A stretch of DNA of 44,226 bases from Dysgonamonadaceae bacterium (lineage in GTDB: Bacteria > Bacteroidota > Bacteroidia > Bacteroidales > Dysgonomonadaceae), in NCBI GenBank assembly GCA_029975415.1, contig JARKPE010000127.1, positions 1 to 44,226 of the forward strand, given 5' to 3'. Under the pieces are notes generated by a model. It was not told the DNA's origin and searched no databases. It was given only the letters and a program-made list of their open reading frames with translations. Shown piece by piece: positions 7,359 through 17,512 of the stretch; positions within the stretch are counted from its first letter, which is position 1; each line of letters begins with the position of its first letter. The position numbers and the translations under genes were made by a program.

Positions 7359-9683
7359 ATGAACAAAATCAATCTATTAACTTTAATGTTTTTTGCAACA
7401 GGATTTTTCTTTTCCTGTTTGGCACAAAAAACTTCGAAACAAGCAAATTATGAAGTGATTCCACTTCCTTCGGAAATTAAGGCAACCCAAGGAAAGTCCT
7501 TTGTATTTTCGTCTTCTACTAAAATCGTATTCCCGAAAGGAAACGACAAGATGAAGAAAAATGCAGAGTTTTTGTCCGAATACCTTCAAACATCCACCGG
7601 GATTAAGCCCATAGTTGCGACCAATGCCGCAAAAAATGCTATCATTTTGTCTCTCGGACTTGAAAACAAGAACCCCGAAGCCTATCAAATTACTGTCAGC
7701 GACAAGGCAATTACCATCAAAGGGGCAAGTGAAGCCGGCGTTTTCTATGGCATTCAAACGCTTCGCAAATCTACTCCAATCGGCGAAAATATGACGGTGG
7801 TTTATCTGGCCGTAACCATCAACGATCAACCTCGATTCGCCTATCGGGGAATGATGCTCGACGTAGCACGCCATTTCGAGCCGGTGGAATTTGTAAAAAC
7901 CTATATCGATATTCTCGCTTTGCATAATATCAACCGGTTTCACTGGCATTTGACAGACGATCAGGGTTGGAGAATCGAAATAAAAAAATATCCCAAACTC
8001 ACGCAAATCGGTTCTGTTCGCAAGCAAACCGTCATCGGCAAAAATACCGGAAAATATGACGGAATCGAACATTCGGGATTTTACACCCAAGAACAAATTA
8101 AGGAAGTCGTAAAATATGCTGCCGATCGCCATATTACGATCATTCCCGAAATAGATCTTCCCGGTCACATGCTTGCTGCGTTGGCAGCTTATCCAGAATT
8201 GGGATGCACCGACGGACCTTATGAGGTAGCATCGACATGGGGCGTTTTTCCCGATGTGCTTTGCCCGGGTAAAGAAGCCACTTTCGAATTTCTGGAAAAT
8301 GTTTTAACCGAAGTCATGGAGTTGTTTCCATCGAAATATATCCACATCGGCGGTGACGAATGTCCAAAAGATCGGTGGGAAAAATGTCCGGATTGTCAAC
8401 GTCGCATCAAAGAATTGGGATTAAAGAACGGGAAACACAAAAAAGAGTTTTATCTGCAAAGTTATGTAACAGCACGTATCGAAAAATTTCTGAATAATCA
8501 CGGACGTAGCATTATCGGTTGGGACGAAATACTCGAAGGCGAGTTGGCTCCCAACGCCACCGTCATGTCCTGGCGCGGAATGGAAGGCGGATTGGAAGCT
8601 GCAAAAATGAATCATGACGTGATCATGTCTCCCAATTCGTATTGCTACTTTGATTATTATCAGACTCAGGATACCCAAAACGAACCTTTCGCTATTGGAG
8701 GCTACGTACCCGTTGAAAAGGTTTACAGCTTCGAACCCGTTCCGGCAGAACTTACACCTGAACAGCAAAAACATATTCTTGGAGCACAGGCAAACTTATG
8801 GACAGAATATATCGCAACACCTGAACATGTAGAATATATGGTGTTGCCTCGCATGGCTGCTTTGAGCGAAGTACAGTGGATGCAGCCCGAAAAAAAGAAT
8901 TTCGATTCGTTCCTGAAAAGGCTTCCGCAACTGCTTGCCCTTTACGACAAATTGGGATACAATTATGCAACACATGTATTTGATATTCAGGCCAAAATGA
9001 CACCGAATTTCGATACCAATTCGCTCGACGTAACACTTTCAACCATCGATCATGCCGACATTTACTATACACTTGACGGATCGAATCCTACAACGTCATC
9101 AACAAAATATACCGGCACAATCTCCATTAAGGATAATGCCGAACTCAAGGCAATTGCCGTTCGCTCTGGGAGTATAAACAGTAAGATGCTGCAGGAAAAA
9201 ATTATTGTGAACACTTCGACTTTCAAGCCGATCAAATTGCTCACGACTCCTGCAAATAATTATTCGTTTACCGGTGCACCTATGCTGGTTGACGGATTGT
9301 TTGGCAACGAAAATTATCGGACAGGAAAGTGGCTTGGCTTTCAGAAAAACGATTTGATAGCTGTAATCGATTTGCTTCACCCGACTTCCATCTCGAAAGC
9401 ACAAATCAGAACGGACGTCGTAACCGGCGACTGGATTTTTGATGCTTCCGAAATTAGCATCGAATCATCGAATGACGGCACTAACTTTACCCTTGTGAAA
9501 TCCGAAAAATATAACGATAGCCATTCCGACAACTATAGCGAAATCGCAACTCATACCTTGCAGTTCGACCCGGTTACAGCCCGTTATTTCAAAATCACCG
9601 TTAAACCCTCTGTTATGCCTGATTGGCATCCCGGAAAGGGAAATCGCGCTTATATATTCGTGGATGAAATTGTTTTGAATTAA
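7359..9683 (+). CDS. Beta-N-acetylhexosaminidase, GH20, with C-terminal Fn3-like and F5/8-like regions
   Basis: 774 aa with signal peptide; NRFHWHLTDDQGWRIEIKKYPKLT, HIGGDECPKDRW, MSWRGMEGG. Confidence 0.93.
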   Translation: MNKINLLTLMFFATGFFFSCLAQKTSKQANYEVIPLPSEIKATQGKSFVFSSSTKIVFPKGNDKMKKNAEFLSEYLQTSTGIKPIVATNAAKNAIILSLGLENKNPEAYQITVSDKAITIKGASEAGVFYGIQTLRKSTPIGENMTVVYLAVTINDQPRFAYRGMMLDVARHFEPVEFVKTYIDILALHNINRFHWHLTDDQGWRIEIKKYPKLTQIGSVRKQTVIGKNTGKYDGIEHSGFYTQEQIKEVVKYAADRHITIIPEIDLPGHMLAALAAYPELGCTDGPYEVASTWGVFPDVLCPGKEATFEFLENVLTEVMELFPSKYIHIGGDECPKDRWEKCPDCQRRIKELGLKNGKHKKEFYLQSYVTARIEKFLNNHGRSIIGWDEILEGELAPNATVMSWRGMEGGLEAAKMNHDVIMSPNSYCYFDYYQTQDTQNEPFAIGGYVPVEKVYSFEPVPAELTPEQQKHILGAQANLWTEYIATPEHVEYMVLPRMAALSEVQWMQPEKKNFDSFLKRLPQLLALYDKLGYNYATHVFDIQAKMTPNFDTNSLDVTLSTIDHADIYYTLDGSNPTTSSTKYTGTISIKDNAELKAIAVRSGSINSKMLQEKIIVNTSTFKPIKLLTTPANNYSFTGAPMLVDGLFGNENYRTGKWLGFQKNDLIAVIDLLHPTSISKAQIRTDVVTGDWIFDASEISIESSNDGTNFTLVKSEKYNDSHSDNYSEIATHTLQFDPVTARYFKITVKPSVMPDWHPGKGNRAYIFVDEIVLN

Positions 9684-9711
9684 ACCGATAGATATACGTA
9701 AATAAATTGGG

Positions 9712-9746
9712 GAAAGCTGCCAAGTGATTGGCGGCTTTCTTTTTTC
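9712..9746 (+). terminator. Rho-independent terminator after GH20 gene
   Basis: GAAAGCTGCCAA-GTGA-TTGGCGGCTTTC followed by T-run. Confidence 0.85.
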
Positions 9747-9765
9747 CCCGACAGATCATCCTCCT

Positions 9766-10005
9766 TTATACTTCCGTTTTTTTTGGTTTGTTGACAAACA
9801 AATGATATGCCTGCACCAGACAAACCGCAGTATTTGAAATAATAATTGGCCATGCCCATCCGAGCAGTATGCCGTAAACGACAAAGAACAGACAAGCCAC
9901 CAAATTTATCATTCTTACAGCTGTTAACTTCTTCGGCAAAAAGGAAATTACCAGTAATGTCATGGCAAGATAGCCTGTAACATCGCACCAAAATTGAATG
10001 TCCAT
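9766..10005 (-). CDS. Small YgjV-like inner membrane protein
   Basis: 79 aa, 3 hydrophobic segments, MDIQFWCDVTGYLAMTLLVISFLPKKLTAVRMINLVACLFFVVYGILLGWAWPIIISN. Confidence 0.6.
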   Translation of the reverse strand: MDIQFWCDVTGYLAMTLLVISFLPKKLTAVRMINLVACLFFVVYGILLGWAWPIIISNTAVCLVQAYHLFVNKPKKTEV

Positions 10006-10512
10006 TTCGATAATGTATTAAATTTGCCTGCAAGGTAGCACCTTTTCAAAAATATTGCCATTCGTTTTTAGCATAAAAATATCAAATCATCACATGACAG
10101 ACATTTTTGCACTTTTCCTAAGCGGTAATTAATCGACTATGCTTGGGACGGGATAAAAAAACAATAATGTCCCAAATAATTCCGACTTCTGGTATTTACA
10201 AAAAAAATGATTAACTCTTTTTTAATATAAATTCATGTTTTTTTGACTGCGTCATTAACTATTTCATCCATGTTTTTTCGGAGGGGTTTCCGTCGTATTT
10301 GCTCCATACCTTCCTCGTACTTGGTTCGAATGAATCCCAAACCATATTTTAGCACTTTTTATGACAACAAAAAAAAAGATTCTTTAACATTATGCGAAAG
10401 CTATATCTTTCTTTATTGCCACAAACCGCAGTCTTGTTTTGAAAATATCGGCGAAAAAATTGAAGAATTATTTTTGCAACGAATACAACCGACAATTTTA
10501 AAAAATTTTTTC

Positions 10513-10520
10513 TATCTTTG
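10513..10520 (+). promoter_or_regulatory. -7 element TATCTTTG upstream of cobalamin riboswitch
   Basis: Matches TAnnTTTG; no good -33 TTTG at the expected spacing. Confidence 0.6.
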
Positions 10521-10529
10521 CCTCCGAAT

Positions 10530-10745
10530 TGTTGGTGTTACACATTTCAAATTCATCTTCGAAATGTGTAATGAAAAGGGAATCAGGTGAAAATCCTGAA
10601 CAGACCCGCTGCTGTAAGCTCCGCTTACGTGTTGAACATTACTCTTTGCCACTAATCGGCTTTAGATTTCGTCTCGGGCGATATCAAATAAGATTGGGAA
10701 GGCGTTCAAATCACGGGAGCAAGTCAGAAGACCTGCCACAATTTC
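10530..10745 (+). ncRNA. Cobalamin (AdoCbl) riboswitch
   Basis: Contains GGGAATCAGGTGAAAATCCTGAACAGACCCGCTGCTGTAAG and B12 box AGTCAGAAGACCTGCC (10722-10737); precedes a TonB receptor. Confidence 0.95.
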
Positions 10746-10854
10746 ATCAAGTTGTATAGCTTTCGGGGAATAAAGCTTGAAAACGACTCGCGAACTTTTT
10801 TATTTGCGCGCCTCATTTTCAGTATGCTTTACCGAAATAAAAAATTCGGTACAG

Positions 10855-12876
10855 ATGAAATTTTACAAAAAGGTATCTATTGTGGGCTTATCGATGTCCG
10901 TGATCGGTGCAAATCTTGCGGCACAAAACGTAGCCGACAGTCTGCACCAACTTCCGGAAGTGGTGGTTACGGAAAAATATAACGATCGCGAAATTCGATC
11001 GACGGCTCCATTGCAAATCCTAACCAAACAAACCCTCCAGAATCTGAACGTGTTGCAGGTGTCGGATGCTGTCAAATTTTTCTCAGGAGTCTATGTTAAG
11101 GATTACGGAGGAATAGGCGGTTTGAAAACTGTCTCCGTGCGCAGTTTGGGATCGGCACACACGTCGGTGAGTTATAACGGAATTCCCTTGTCCGATGCAC
11201 AAACCGGCCAAATCGACATCGGCAAATTTTCGCTCGATAATGTTGAAGCACTTTCCCTCAGTTTGGGTCAAAACGATCAGATTTTTATGCCGGCACGCTT
11301 GTTTGCTTCTGCCTCTGCCCTCGATATTCGTACTACTGTACCTTCCTTCGAAAACAACAGACAATTTTCCGGTAAAGCTTCTCTTAAGGCGGGTTCATTC
11401 GGATTATTCAATCCCGCATTCTACCTCGCTAAACATTTTTCAAATCGGTTAGTGGCAACTGTTAACGGCGAATGGCTTTCCGCTAACGGCAAATATCCTT
11501 ATCTCCTCCGATACGGAAATGCAAAAGGAGACAGTACTTCATGGGAAGAAAGAAAAAATACGGACGTGCAAAATTTCCGTCTCGAAAGTGCAGTATTCGG
11601 AAAAATATCAGAAAAATCGTCTGCCGACATCAGGCTCTATTATTATCAGTCGGATCGTGGGCTTCCGGGCGCAACCATCTTCTACAACACCAATGGTTTT
11701 TCTAAACAGAGACTCGACGAAAACACATTTTTCGTGCAGGCACATTACGAGAACACGCTTTCGCAGCAATGGACCATCCAAGCCAACGCCAAATATAATC
11801 GGGGATATGTGCATTATCTCGATCCGACATATCTGGGATCGGAAGGTAAATTGGAAAACAAATACACACAAAAAGAACAGTACGGATCGTTTGCTGCATT
11901 GTTCAAGGCATTTCAACATCTTTCCTTTTCGACGTCTTCCGATCTTACCCGACAAACGCTCGATGCCAGTTTATATAACTTTGCATACCCTACCCGTCTG
12001 ACTTTGCAAAGTGTAATTGCCGCAAAATACGTTTCAGATCGCATTCTTACCACTTCGAGCCTCCTTTTCACACAAACGTTCGAATCGGTGAAAGTAGGTA
12101 AACCTGCTGACAATCAAAGCCGATTGTCACCTTATGTCGGCGTTTCTGTGAAACCGTTCGAGAACCACGATTTTCGTTTGCGCGCATTCTACAAAAATAT
12201 TTTCCGAATGCCGACTTTCAACGACTTGTATTACACGGCCATCGGTAAGCGATCATTGAAACCGGAAGATGCAGATCAGTTTAATCTGGGGGCAACGTAT
12301 AGGACTTCCTTCGGAAACATCGTACCACTTCTGACATTCACCGCGAATGGTTTTCGCAACAATGTAAAAAACAAAATCGTGGCATATCCGGTGAAAAATG
12401 TTTTTGAATGGTCGATGATGAATTACGGAAAAGTAGAAATATCGGGACTTGATCTCTCAATGCAAACAATCGTTCGTTTTTCGGAGAAAATCGGATTGCT
12501 TGCCGGCAGCAATTATACTTATCAAAAGGCGTTGAACATGACCGATCCCAAATCGTCGGCGTACAAACATCAACTTCCTTATACGCCCCGACATTCAGGT
12601 GGCGCGTATGCTACACTGCAAACGACTCAGTTCGATTTGTCCTATTCGTTATTGTGGTCGGGAATTCAGTATGCCGGTGCACAAAATGTTGAACAGAATA
12701 AAGTATCGGGATACACCGATCACAGCATTTCGATTTCAAAAGAAAAGAAAACCCGATTAGGGGACATGCGACTGAGTGTGGAAGCACTCAATATCGGTAA
12801 TAAAAACTACGAGATCGTCCGCTATTTTCCGATGCCGGGACGCTCTTTCAGAGGAACATTATCCATTAACTTTTAA
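10855..12876 (+). CDS. btuB: TonB-dependent cobalamin receptor (BtuB-like)
   Basis: Plug/barrel pattern (LPEVVVTEKYNDREIRSTAPLQILTKQTLQNLN...SVRSLGSAHTSVSYNGIPLSD); riboswitch upstream; ATG 10855 preferred over 10777. Confidence 0.88.
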   Translation: MKFYKKVSIVGLSMSVIGANLAAQNVADSLHQLPEVVVTEKYNDREIRSTAPLQILTKQTLQNLNVLQVSDAVKFFSGVYVKDYGGIGGLKTVSVRSLGSAHTSVSYNGIPLSDAQTGQIDIGKFSLDNVEALSLSLGQNDQIFMPARLFASASALDIRTTVPSFENNRQFSGKASLKAGSFGLFNPAFYLAKHFSNRLVATVNGEWLSANGKYPYLLRYGNAKGDSTSWEERKNTDVQNFRLESAVFGKISEKSSADIRLYYYQSDRGLPGATIFYNTNGFSKQRLDENTFFVQAHYENTLSQQWTIQANAKYNRGYVHYLDPTYLGSEGKLENKYTQKEQYGSFAALFKAFQHLSFSTSSDLTRQTLDASLYNFAYPTRLTLQSVIAAKYVSDRILTTSSLLFTQTFESVKVGKPADNQSRLSPYVGVSVKPFENHDFRLRAFYKNIFRMPTFNDLYYTAIGKRSLKPEDADQFNLGATYRTSFGNIVPLLTFTANGFRNNVKNKIVAYPVKNVFEWSMMNYGKVEISGLDLSMQTIVRFSEKIGLLAGSNYTYQKALNMTDPKSSAYKHQLPYTPRHSGGAYATLQTTQFDLSYSLLWSGIQYAGAQNVEQNKVSGYTDHSISISKEKKTRLGDMRLSVEALNIGNKNYEIVRYFPMPGRSFRGTLSINF

Positions 12877-12895
12877 ACTATAAAATTATCTTAAA

Positions 12896-13972
12896 ATGAA
12901 AAAGGATTTGTATTTACTACTCTTGTTTTTGGCAGCATTATTTGCTGCGTGTGACGACACCGACAAAATCGTTGATCCTACTGAAGTGCCACCTTCGCAA
13001 ACCAATAAACTAATGATTCTTTGTGAAGGCAGTTTCAATGGCAACAACAGCACACTGGCTTACTATGATTTATCGACTAAAAAAATTGACCACGATTTTT
13101 TCAAAACCGTCAACGGTCGCGGACTGGGCGATACGGCCAACGATATACTGAAATATGGCTCGAAAATATATGTCGTTGTCAACGTATCCGGTTCAGTTGA
13201 AGTGTTGGACGCCAAATCGGGTAAATCGCTCAAAAGCATCGATATGAAAACATCCTCAGGCACATCAAAACAACCGCGCTATGCCGCCGCTTACGGTGGA
13301 AAGGTATATGTAACTTCTTTCGATGATACGGTTACCCGTATCGATACCGTTACCCTCGCTATAGATGGTTCGGTGAAGGTAGGTCGTGATCCCGAAGGAA
13401 TCTGCATAAAAAACAACAAAATCTATGTAGCAAATTCCGGCGGACTCGATTATGCCACAGGAAATTATGATACAACTGTCTCCGTCATTGGCCTGCAGAA
13501 CTTCACGGTGGACAAAACCATTGAAGTGGGCACGAATCCTTATCAAGTTTTCGCTGACAGCGAAGGAGATATCTATGTAACCACACGCGGAAACTATGCC
13601 GATATTGCACCTTCATTCAAAAAAATCAGTCCCAATTACGAGGTAACCACCATCAATAATGTGCAGGCTTCAGAATTTACCATCGTCAACGACAAGGCCT
13701 ATATTCTATATAATGAATGGGGAAATCCAAGCACAATAAAGGTGTTCGACTGCATCACCGAGAAAGTTGTGACAGAAAATTTCGTAACGGATGGAACCGC
13801 CATTCCCAACGGATATAAAATATCGGCCGACGCATACAGTGGAGAAGTGTATGTAACGACTTCCGACTATTTTACTTTTGGAAATGTATTTTGCTTCGAT
13901 AAAAACGGGAAACTCAATTTCGAGCTGTCCGGTGTTGGATTAAGTCCCAACAAAGTAATTTTTCTCAATTAG
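12896..13972 (+). CDS. BtuG-like surface lipoprotein, beta-propeller (YncE/DUF5074-like)
   Basis: Lipobox LAALFAAC; repeated propeller blades (GKVYVTSFDDTVTRIDTVT, NNKIYVANSGG, GDIYVTTRGNY, GEVYVTTSDYF); 20 bp after btuB. Confidence 0.8.
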   Translation: MKKDLYLLLLFLAALFAACDDTDKIVDPTEVPPSQTNKLMILCEGSFNGNNSTLAYYDLSTKKIDHDFFKTVNGRGLGDTANDILKYGSKIYVVVNVSGSVEVLDAKSGKSLKSIDMKTSSGTSKQPRYAAAYGGKVYVTSFDDTVTRIDTVTLAIDGSVKVGRDPEGICIKNNKIYVANSGGLDYATGNYDTTVSVIGLQNFTVDKTIEVGTNPYQVFADSEGDIYVTTRGNYADIAPSFKKISPNYEVTTINNVQASEFTIVNDKAYILYNEWGNPSTIKVFDCITEKVVTENFVTDGTAIPNGYKISADAYSGEVYVTTSDYFTFGNVFCFDKNGKLNFELSGVGLSPNKVIFLN

Positions 13973-14044
13973 ATTCCATAAACGCTAAATGCAGAAAACA
14001 CTCTCAATCTCTCTGCATCTCTACTTTTAGTTATTATATTGGGA

Positions 14045-14088
14045 AGAAAGGCATAACCGCCCAAAAAGCGGAAGTGCCTTTCGTTTTT
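14045..14088 (+). terminator. Rho-independent terminator after btuB/btuG-like operon
   Basis: GAAAGGCATAACCGC-ccaaaaa-GCGGAAGTGCCTTTC-GTTTTT. Confidence 0.8.
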
Positions 14089-14252
14089 GCCAAAAAACTT
14101 AATTTTATCCGATTTGTGTGATACCACCCCATAGCCCTGAAAAACGTTGAACGAAAATTACATGATTATACCAACATTCACAAAGTTTTTTTGCATCTTT
14201 GTATGATTTGTTTGAATAGCATTCATGTTTTGAATTCTCATATATCATTCGG

Positions 14253-14561
14253 ATGATTGTTTACAATACCACATTTCAGGTTGACACCGATATTCAAGAA
14301 GAATTTGTGGAATACCTGTTGCAAAAGTTTATCCCCGCCTGCACAAAAAGCGGATTGCTTACTTCTCCTCGACTTGCGCGAGTATTCGGGACTGACGAAG
14401 ATGAAGGAATCTCGTTCGCGATCGAGTTCACGGCGAAAGATTTGTTTACGCTCGAAAAATGGAACAATGAAGAGAGTTATTCGGTTCATGCTCCGCTCAT
14501 CGAAAAATTCAGAGAGAAAATTGCAGGATTTTCCACCATTTTGCAAACCATCGAATACTAA
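14253..14561 (+). CDS. DUF4286 family protein
   Basis: 102 aa [45 protein letters not shown]; immediately before ruvC. Confidence 0.8.
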   Translation: MIVYNTTFQVDTDIQEEFVEYLLQKFIPACTKSGLLTSPRLARVFGTDEDEGISFAIEFTAKDLFTLEKWNNEESYSVHAPLIEKFREKIAGFSTILQTIEY

Positions 14562-14562
14562 T

Positions 14563-15129
14563 ATGCACAACGAACGAATTATTATGGGAATCGATCCCGG
14601 AACTCAGGTGATGGGATATGGCATTCTGCGAATCGTTGACAACAAACCGTCCCTCGAAGCTATGGGCATCATGCAATTAGGCAAGTACGAAGATCATTAT
14701 CTGAAACTTGCTAAAATTTATGCACGTGTAATCAGCCTTATCGAAGAATACCTTCCGGATGAACTTGCCATCGAATCGCCATTTTTTGGCAAAAATGTAC
14801 AAAGTATGCTCAAACTCGGTCGGGCGCAAGGCGTAGCAATGGCTGCAGCCATTTCGAGAGATATTCCTATTTACGAATACGCACCTTTGAAGATTAAAAT
14901 GGCTATTACCGGCAACGGACGCGCAGCCAAGGAACAAGTGGCCTACATGCTTCAACAAATCCTGCGTATTCCCGACGAAAACATGTTGCCACAACTCGAT
15001 GCTACCGACGGATTGGCTGCAGCACTTTGCCACTTTTATCAATCGAGCGTCGGAAACGCCAAATCCGAATATAAAAACTGGAAAGACTTTGCCGAGAAAA
15101 ATACTTCACGCATAAAAAAAGGACGATAA
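14563..15129 (+). CDS. ruvC: Holliday junction resolvase RuvC
   Basis: [18 protein letters not shown]...[28 protein letters not shown]...[13 protein letters not shown]; start 14563. Confidence 0.95.
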   Translation: MHNERIIMGIDPGTQVMGYGILRIVDNKPSLEAMGIMQLGKYEDHYLKLAKIYARVISLIEEYLPDELAIESPFFGKNVQSMLKLGRAQGVAMAAAISRDIPIYEYAPLKIKMAITGNGRAAKEQVAYMLQQILRIPDENMLPQLDATDGLAAALCHFYQSSVGNAKSEYKNWKDFAEKNTSRIKKGR

Positions 15130-15167
15130 ATTTTCAATCTTTCGTGTGATGATTTAACAAAACTTTT

Positions 15168-15175
15168 TATCTTTG
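15168..15175 (+). promoter_or_regulatory. -7 element TATCTTTG, 4 nt upstream of the start codon (candidate leaderless mRNA)
   Basis: TATCTTTG 15168-15175, ATG 15180; upstream TGTG (15145-15148) sits at the -33 position. Confidence 0.55.
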
Positions 15176-15179
15176 CCTT

Positions 15180-16157
15180 ATGAATGAGCTTGTTTCACAT
15201 ATCGAATTTCTGTTACACTCACACCTGTGTGTCATTGTTCCACACTTTGGCGGATTCGTACTCAATTGTATCCCGGCTCGAAAAATAGGTTTAGCCTCTT
15301 TTGCACCTCCTGAATATGAGTTACTCTTCAATCAGGAACTCACGCATAACGACGGTCTGTTGACCGAATCATTTATGCGAATGCATGATATTTCATTCGA
15401 AGAAGCTAATTTACTCATCAAAAAACAGGTAGATGAACTGAAAATATCTTTATCGTCCGGCGAATCGCTATTTTTTGGTGATTTGGGTAGTTTTCGGATC
15501 AACGATGAAGGACATTATGTATTCACCCCCAATAAATTTATACGTCCCGAATATTTTGGGTTATCACAAGTTTCGTTGAAGCCAATCATTGAGATGCAAC
15601 CGTCTGCACCGAGTGGACGGAAGGGAACACGCAGCAAACAACCAACCATTCGGCACATAAGCATTGCAAGTGCTATTGCGACTGTGATAGCTGCTATTAT
15701 CTTTTTGATAACGTCTTTCGATAAAAATATTCCTACATCCCAAAGTGCAAATATTTTGTCGGAAAGTGTACTTTTTATGAACAATTCGGCGAAAACCTTC
15801 GGCGAACCTGTCTCCCAACCTGTTTCGAGAAACCAAAATTCGACATCTTCCTTATCCAATACCAAGCCTCACACCACAGAATCATCTGCAGACCAAGAAT
15901 CGACTTCACAAGTGAAGCCTGAAACAAAGTATTATATCGTTTTGGGTGTTTACGAACTTCGTTCAGGTGCTGAATTTACCGAACAAACATTGAGGGCTGA
16001 AGGATTTTCTGAAGTGTATTGGCTGGAAAGACCCGGCCGAATCGATTTATACACAGCGGTCTTCACGGATCGAAGGGAAGCAGAAAATTATTTGAAAACG
16101 CTACACAAAGAATATCCCAACCATTCCGATGCTTGGATTATGAAACGTACACACTAA
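15180..16157 (+). CDS. HU-CCDC81-like / SPOR domain membrane protein
   Basis: N-term HSHLCVIVPHFGGFVLN...GESLFFGDLGSFRINDEGHYVFTPN, central TM IASAIATVIAAIIFLITSF, C-term TKYYIVLGVYELRSGAEFTEQTLRAEGFSEVYWL SPOR-like. Confidence 0.85.
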   Translation: MNELVSHIEFLLHSHLCVIVPHFGGFVLNCIPARKIGLASFAPPEYELLFNQELTHNDGLLTESFMRMHDISFEEANLLIKKQVDELKISLSSGESLFFGDLGSFRINDEGHYVFTPNKFIRPEYFGLSQVSLKPIIEMQPSAPSGRKGTRSKQPTIRHISIASAIATVIAAIIFLITSFDKNIPTSQSANILSESVLFMNNSAKTFGEPVSQPVSRNQNSTSSLSNTKPHTTESSADQESTSQVKPETKYYIVLGVYELRSGAEFTEQTLRAEGFSEVYWLERPGRIDLYTAVFTDRREAENYLKTLHKEYPNHSDAWIMKRTH

Positions 16158-16198
16158 TATTGAATGTGAATTCGTTCCACTTTTCTGAGCTTATTTTT

Positions 16199-17512
16199 CT
16201 ATATCGGCCGATTGCTTTTTTTAGAGAAAGTATCGGACAAGATTCTATAAGCTTTGGTACGAAATGCTGCCAAAGAAATGATCAACATTAGAATCCCCGC
16301 TATAAAAAAGGTCAAGGCGATCCCTCGTGTAGATCCTTCACCCAGCAACCATCCTAACGCTTTTCTGCCTGAATCACTGTTCATAAACGGAATAAGCGAA
16401 AATTGCGCAAAAGGGCCGATGATAAAAATCGAAATTGGAGTTGCTGCAGATTCCACAGTTTGCGCAAATCCAAAAACACGTCCTTGTGTATGTTTTGGCA
16501 CAATTGTTTGAATAATAGTTTGCTCAGCAGCTTCGATAAAAGGAACAGAAATCATATACAAAAACATCCCAAACACGAATAGTGGTGCCCATTCACGAAG
16601 AGTGAAAATTACACAGATCAAACTTGTAATCACATATCCCCAAAGAAGGGTTTTCACCGGCCGTTTTCCCAAGCCGAGACGACTGATGATCAGTCCGCCA
16701 AAAATGAAACCCGATCCCGTAAATCCGAGCACGACTCCCCAAACTTCGACACGAAAAATCGACAAACCGTACGGATCAAGCAAAACCATAATAATGCCGC
16801 CGATAAAATTGTTGAAAGTGGTAAAAATAATAAGAGCCATCAATCCCGGAATGTCATGAATGGCTCGAAGCGCTCCGCTAAAATCTATTCGCTTGTTTTG
16901 CAAGTTCGGATCGTGCACGATGTGATCTTCGACTATAGGCACAAAAAACAGATGAATGAGCATCACTACCGACACAACGAGGGTTATATACATTGCCCAT
17001 TCCAAACCCAACTGTCCGATGATAAGTCCACTGAAAACGGTGTTGGCGATCATACCAATTCCCTGCACTATTCCGATTAATCCGTTAGCACGCGCATAAT
17101 TTTCTTTTTCAACCAAAATAGAAACCGTAGTGGACAATGCTATTCCGCGCAAATTGCAAGCAAGAGCAGCTAACAACAAAGGCATCGAAAAAAGCCAAAA
17201 CGATGGAGACGATAATTGTGAAATTTCGGACTTCGGCTCAAAGAGAATTACACATCCCGATACGCTCAACAGAGCGACTGTGATGATCGATGCAAACATG
17301 ATAACCCGTTTCTTTTTATATTTATCCACAATGGTGCCGAACAACATGCTCGACAAGGTAACCAGCAACATATAAGTTCCACTCAGAATGGAAAGAATCA
17401 GTACGGATTTGGTTTGCAGATATATCCAAAAAGAAAATGCACTCCACAAAAAATAAGCGCTGGTGTTGGCCGTCGCTACATTAATAAGGATGGGGAGAAA
17501 TCGTTTCATCAA
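16199..17512 (-). CDS. MFS transporter
   Basis: 437 aa, about 12 TM; SMLFGTIVDKYKKKRVIM motif. Confidence 0.88.
   Translation of the reverse strand: MMKRFLPILINVATANTSAYFLWSAFSFWIYLQTKSVLILSILSGTYMLLVTLSSMLFGTIVDKYKKKRVIMFASIITVALLSVSGCVILFEPKSEISQLSSPSFWLFSMPLLLAALACNLRGIALSTTVSILVEKENYARANGLIGIVQGIGMIANTVFSGLIIGQLGLEWAMYITLVVSVVMLIHLFFVPIVEDHIVHDPNLQNKRIDFSGALRAIHDIPGLMALIIFTTFNNFIGGIIMVLLDPYGLSIFRVEVWGVVLGFTGSGFIFGGLIISRLGLGKRPVKTLLWGYVITSLICVIFTLREWAPLFVFGMFLYMISVPFIEAAEQTIIQTIVPKHTQGRVFGFAQTVESAATPISIFIIGPFAQFSLIPFMNSDSGRKALGWLLGEGSTRGIALTFFIAGILMLIISLAAFRTKAYRILSDTFSKKSNRPI

Noticed and set aside
10143-10175. TTGGGAC...GTCCCAA inverted repeat
   Set aside because: 7-bp stem with a 19-nt loop; too weak to assign a function.
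10243-10590. 115-aa plus-strand ORF before btuB
   Set aside because: Overlaps the riboswitch promoter and aptamer; no plausible protein features.
14257-14562. N-terminal extension of the ruvC frame
   Set aside because: Shadow frame over DUF4286; ruvC starts at 14563 with the conserved DPG motif region.
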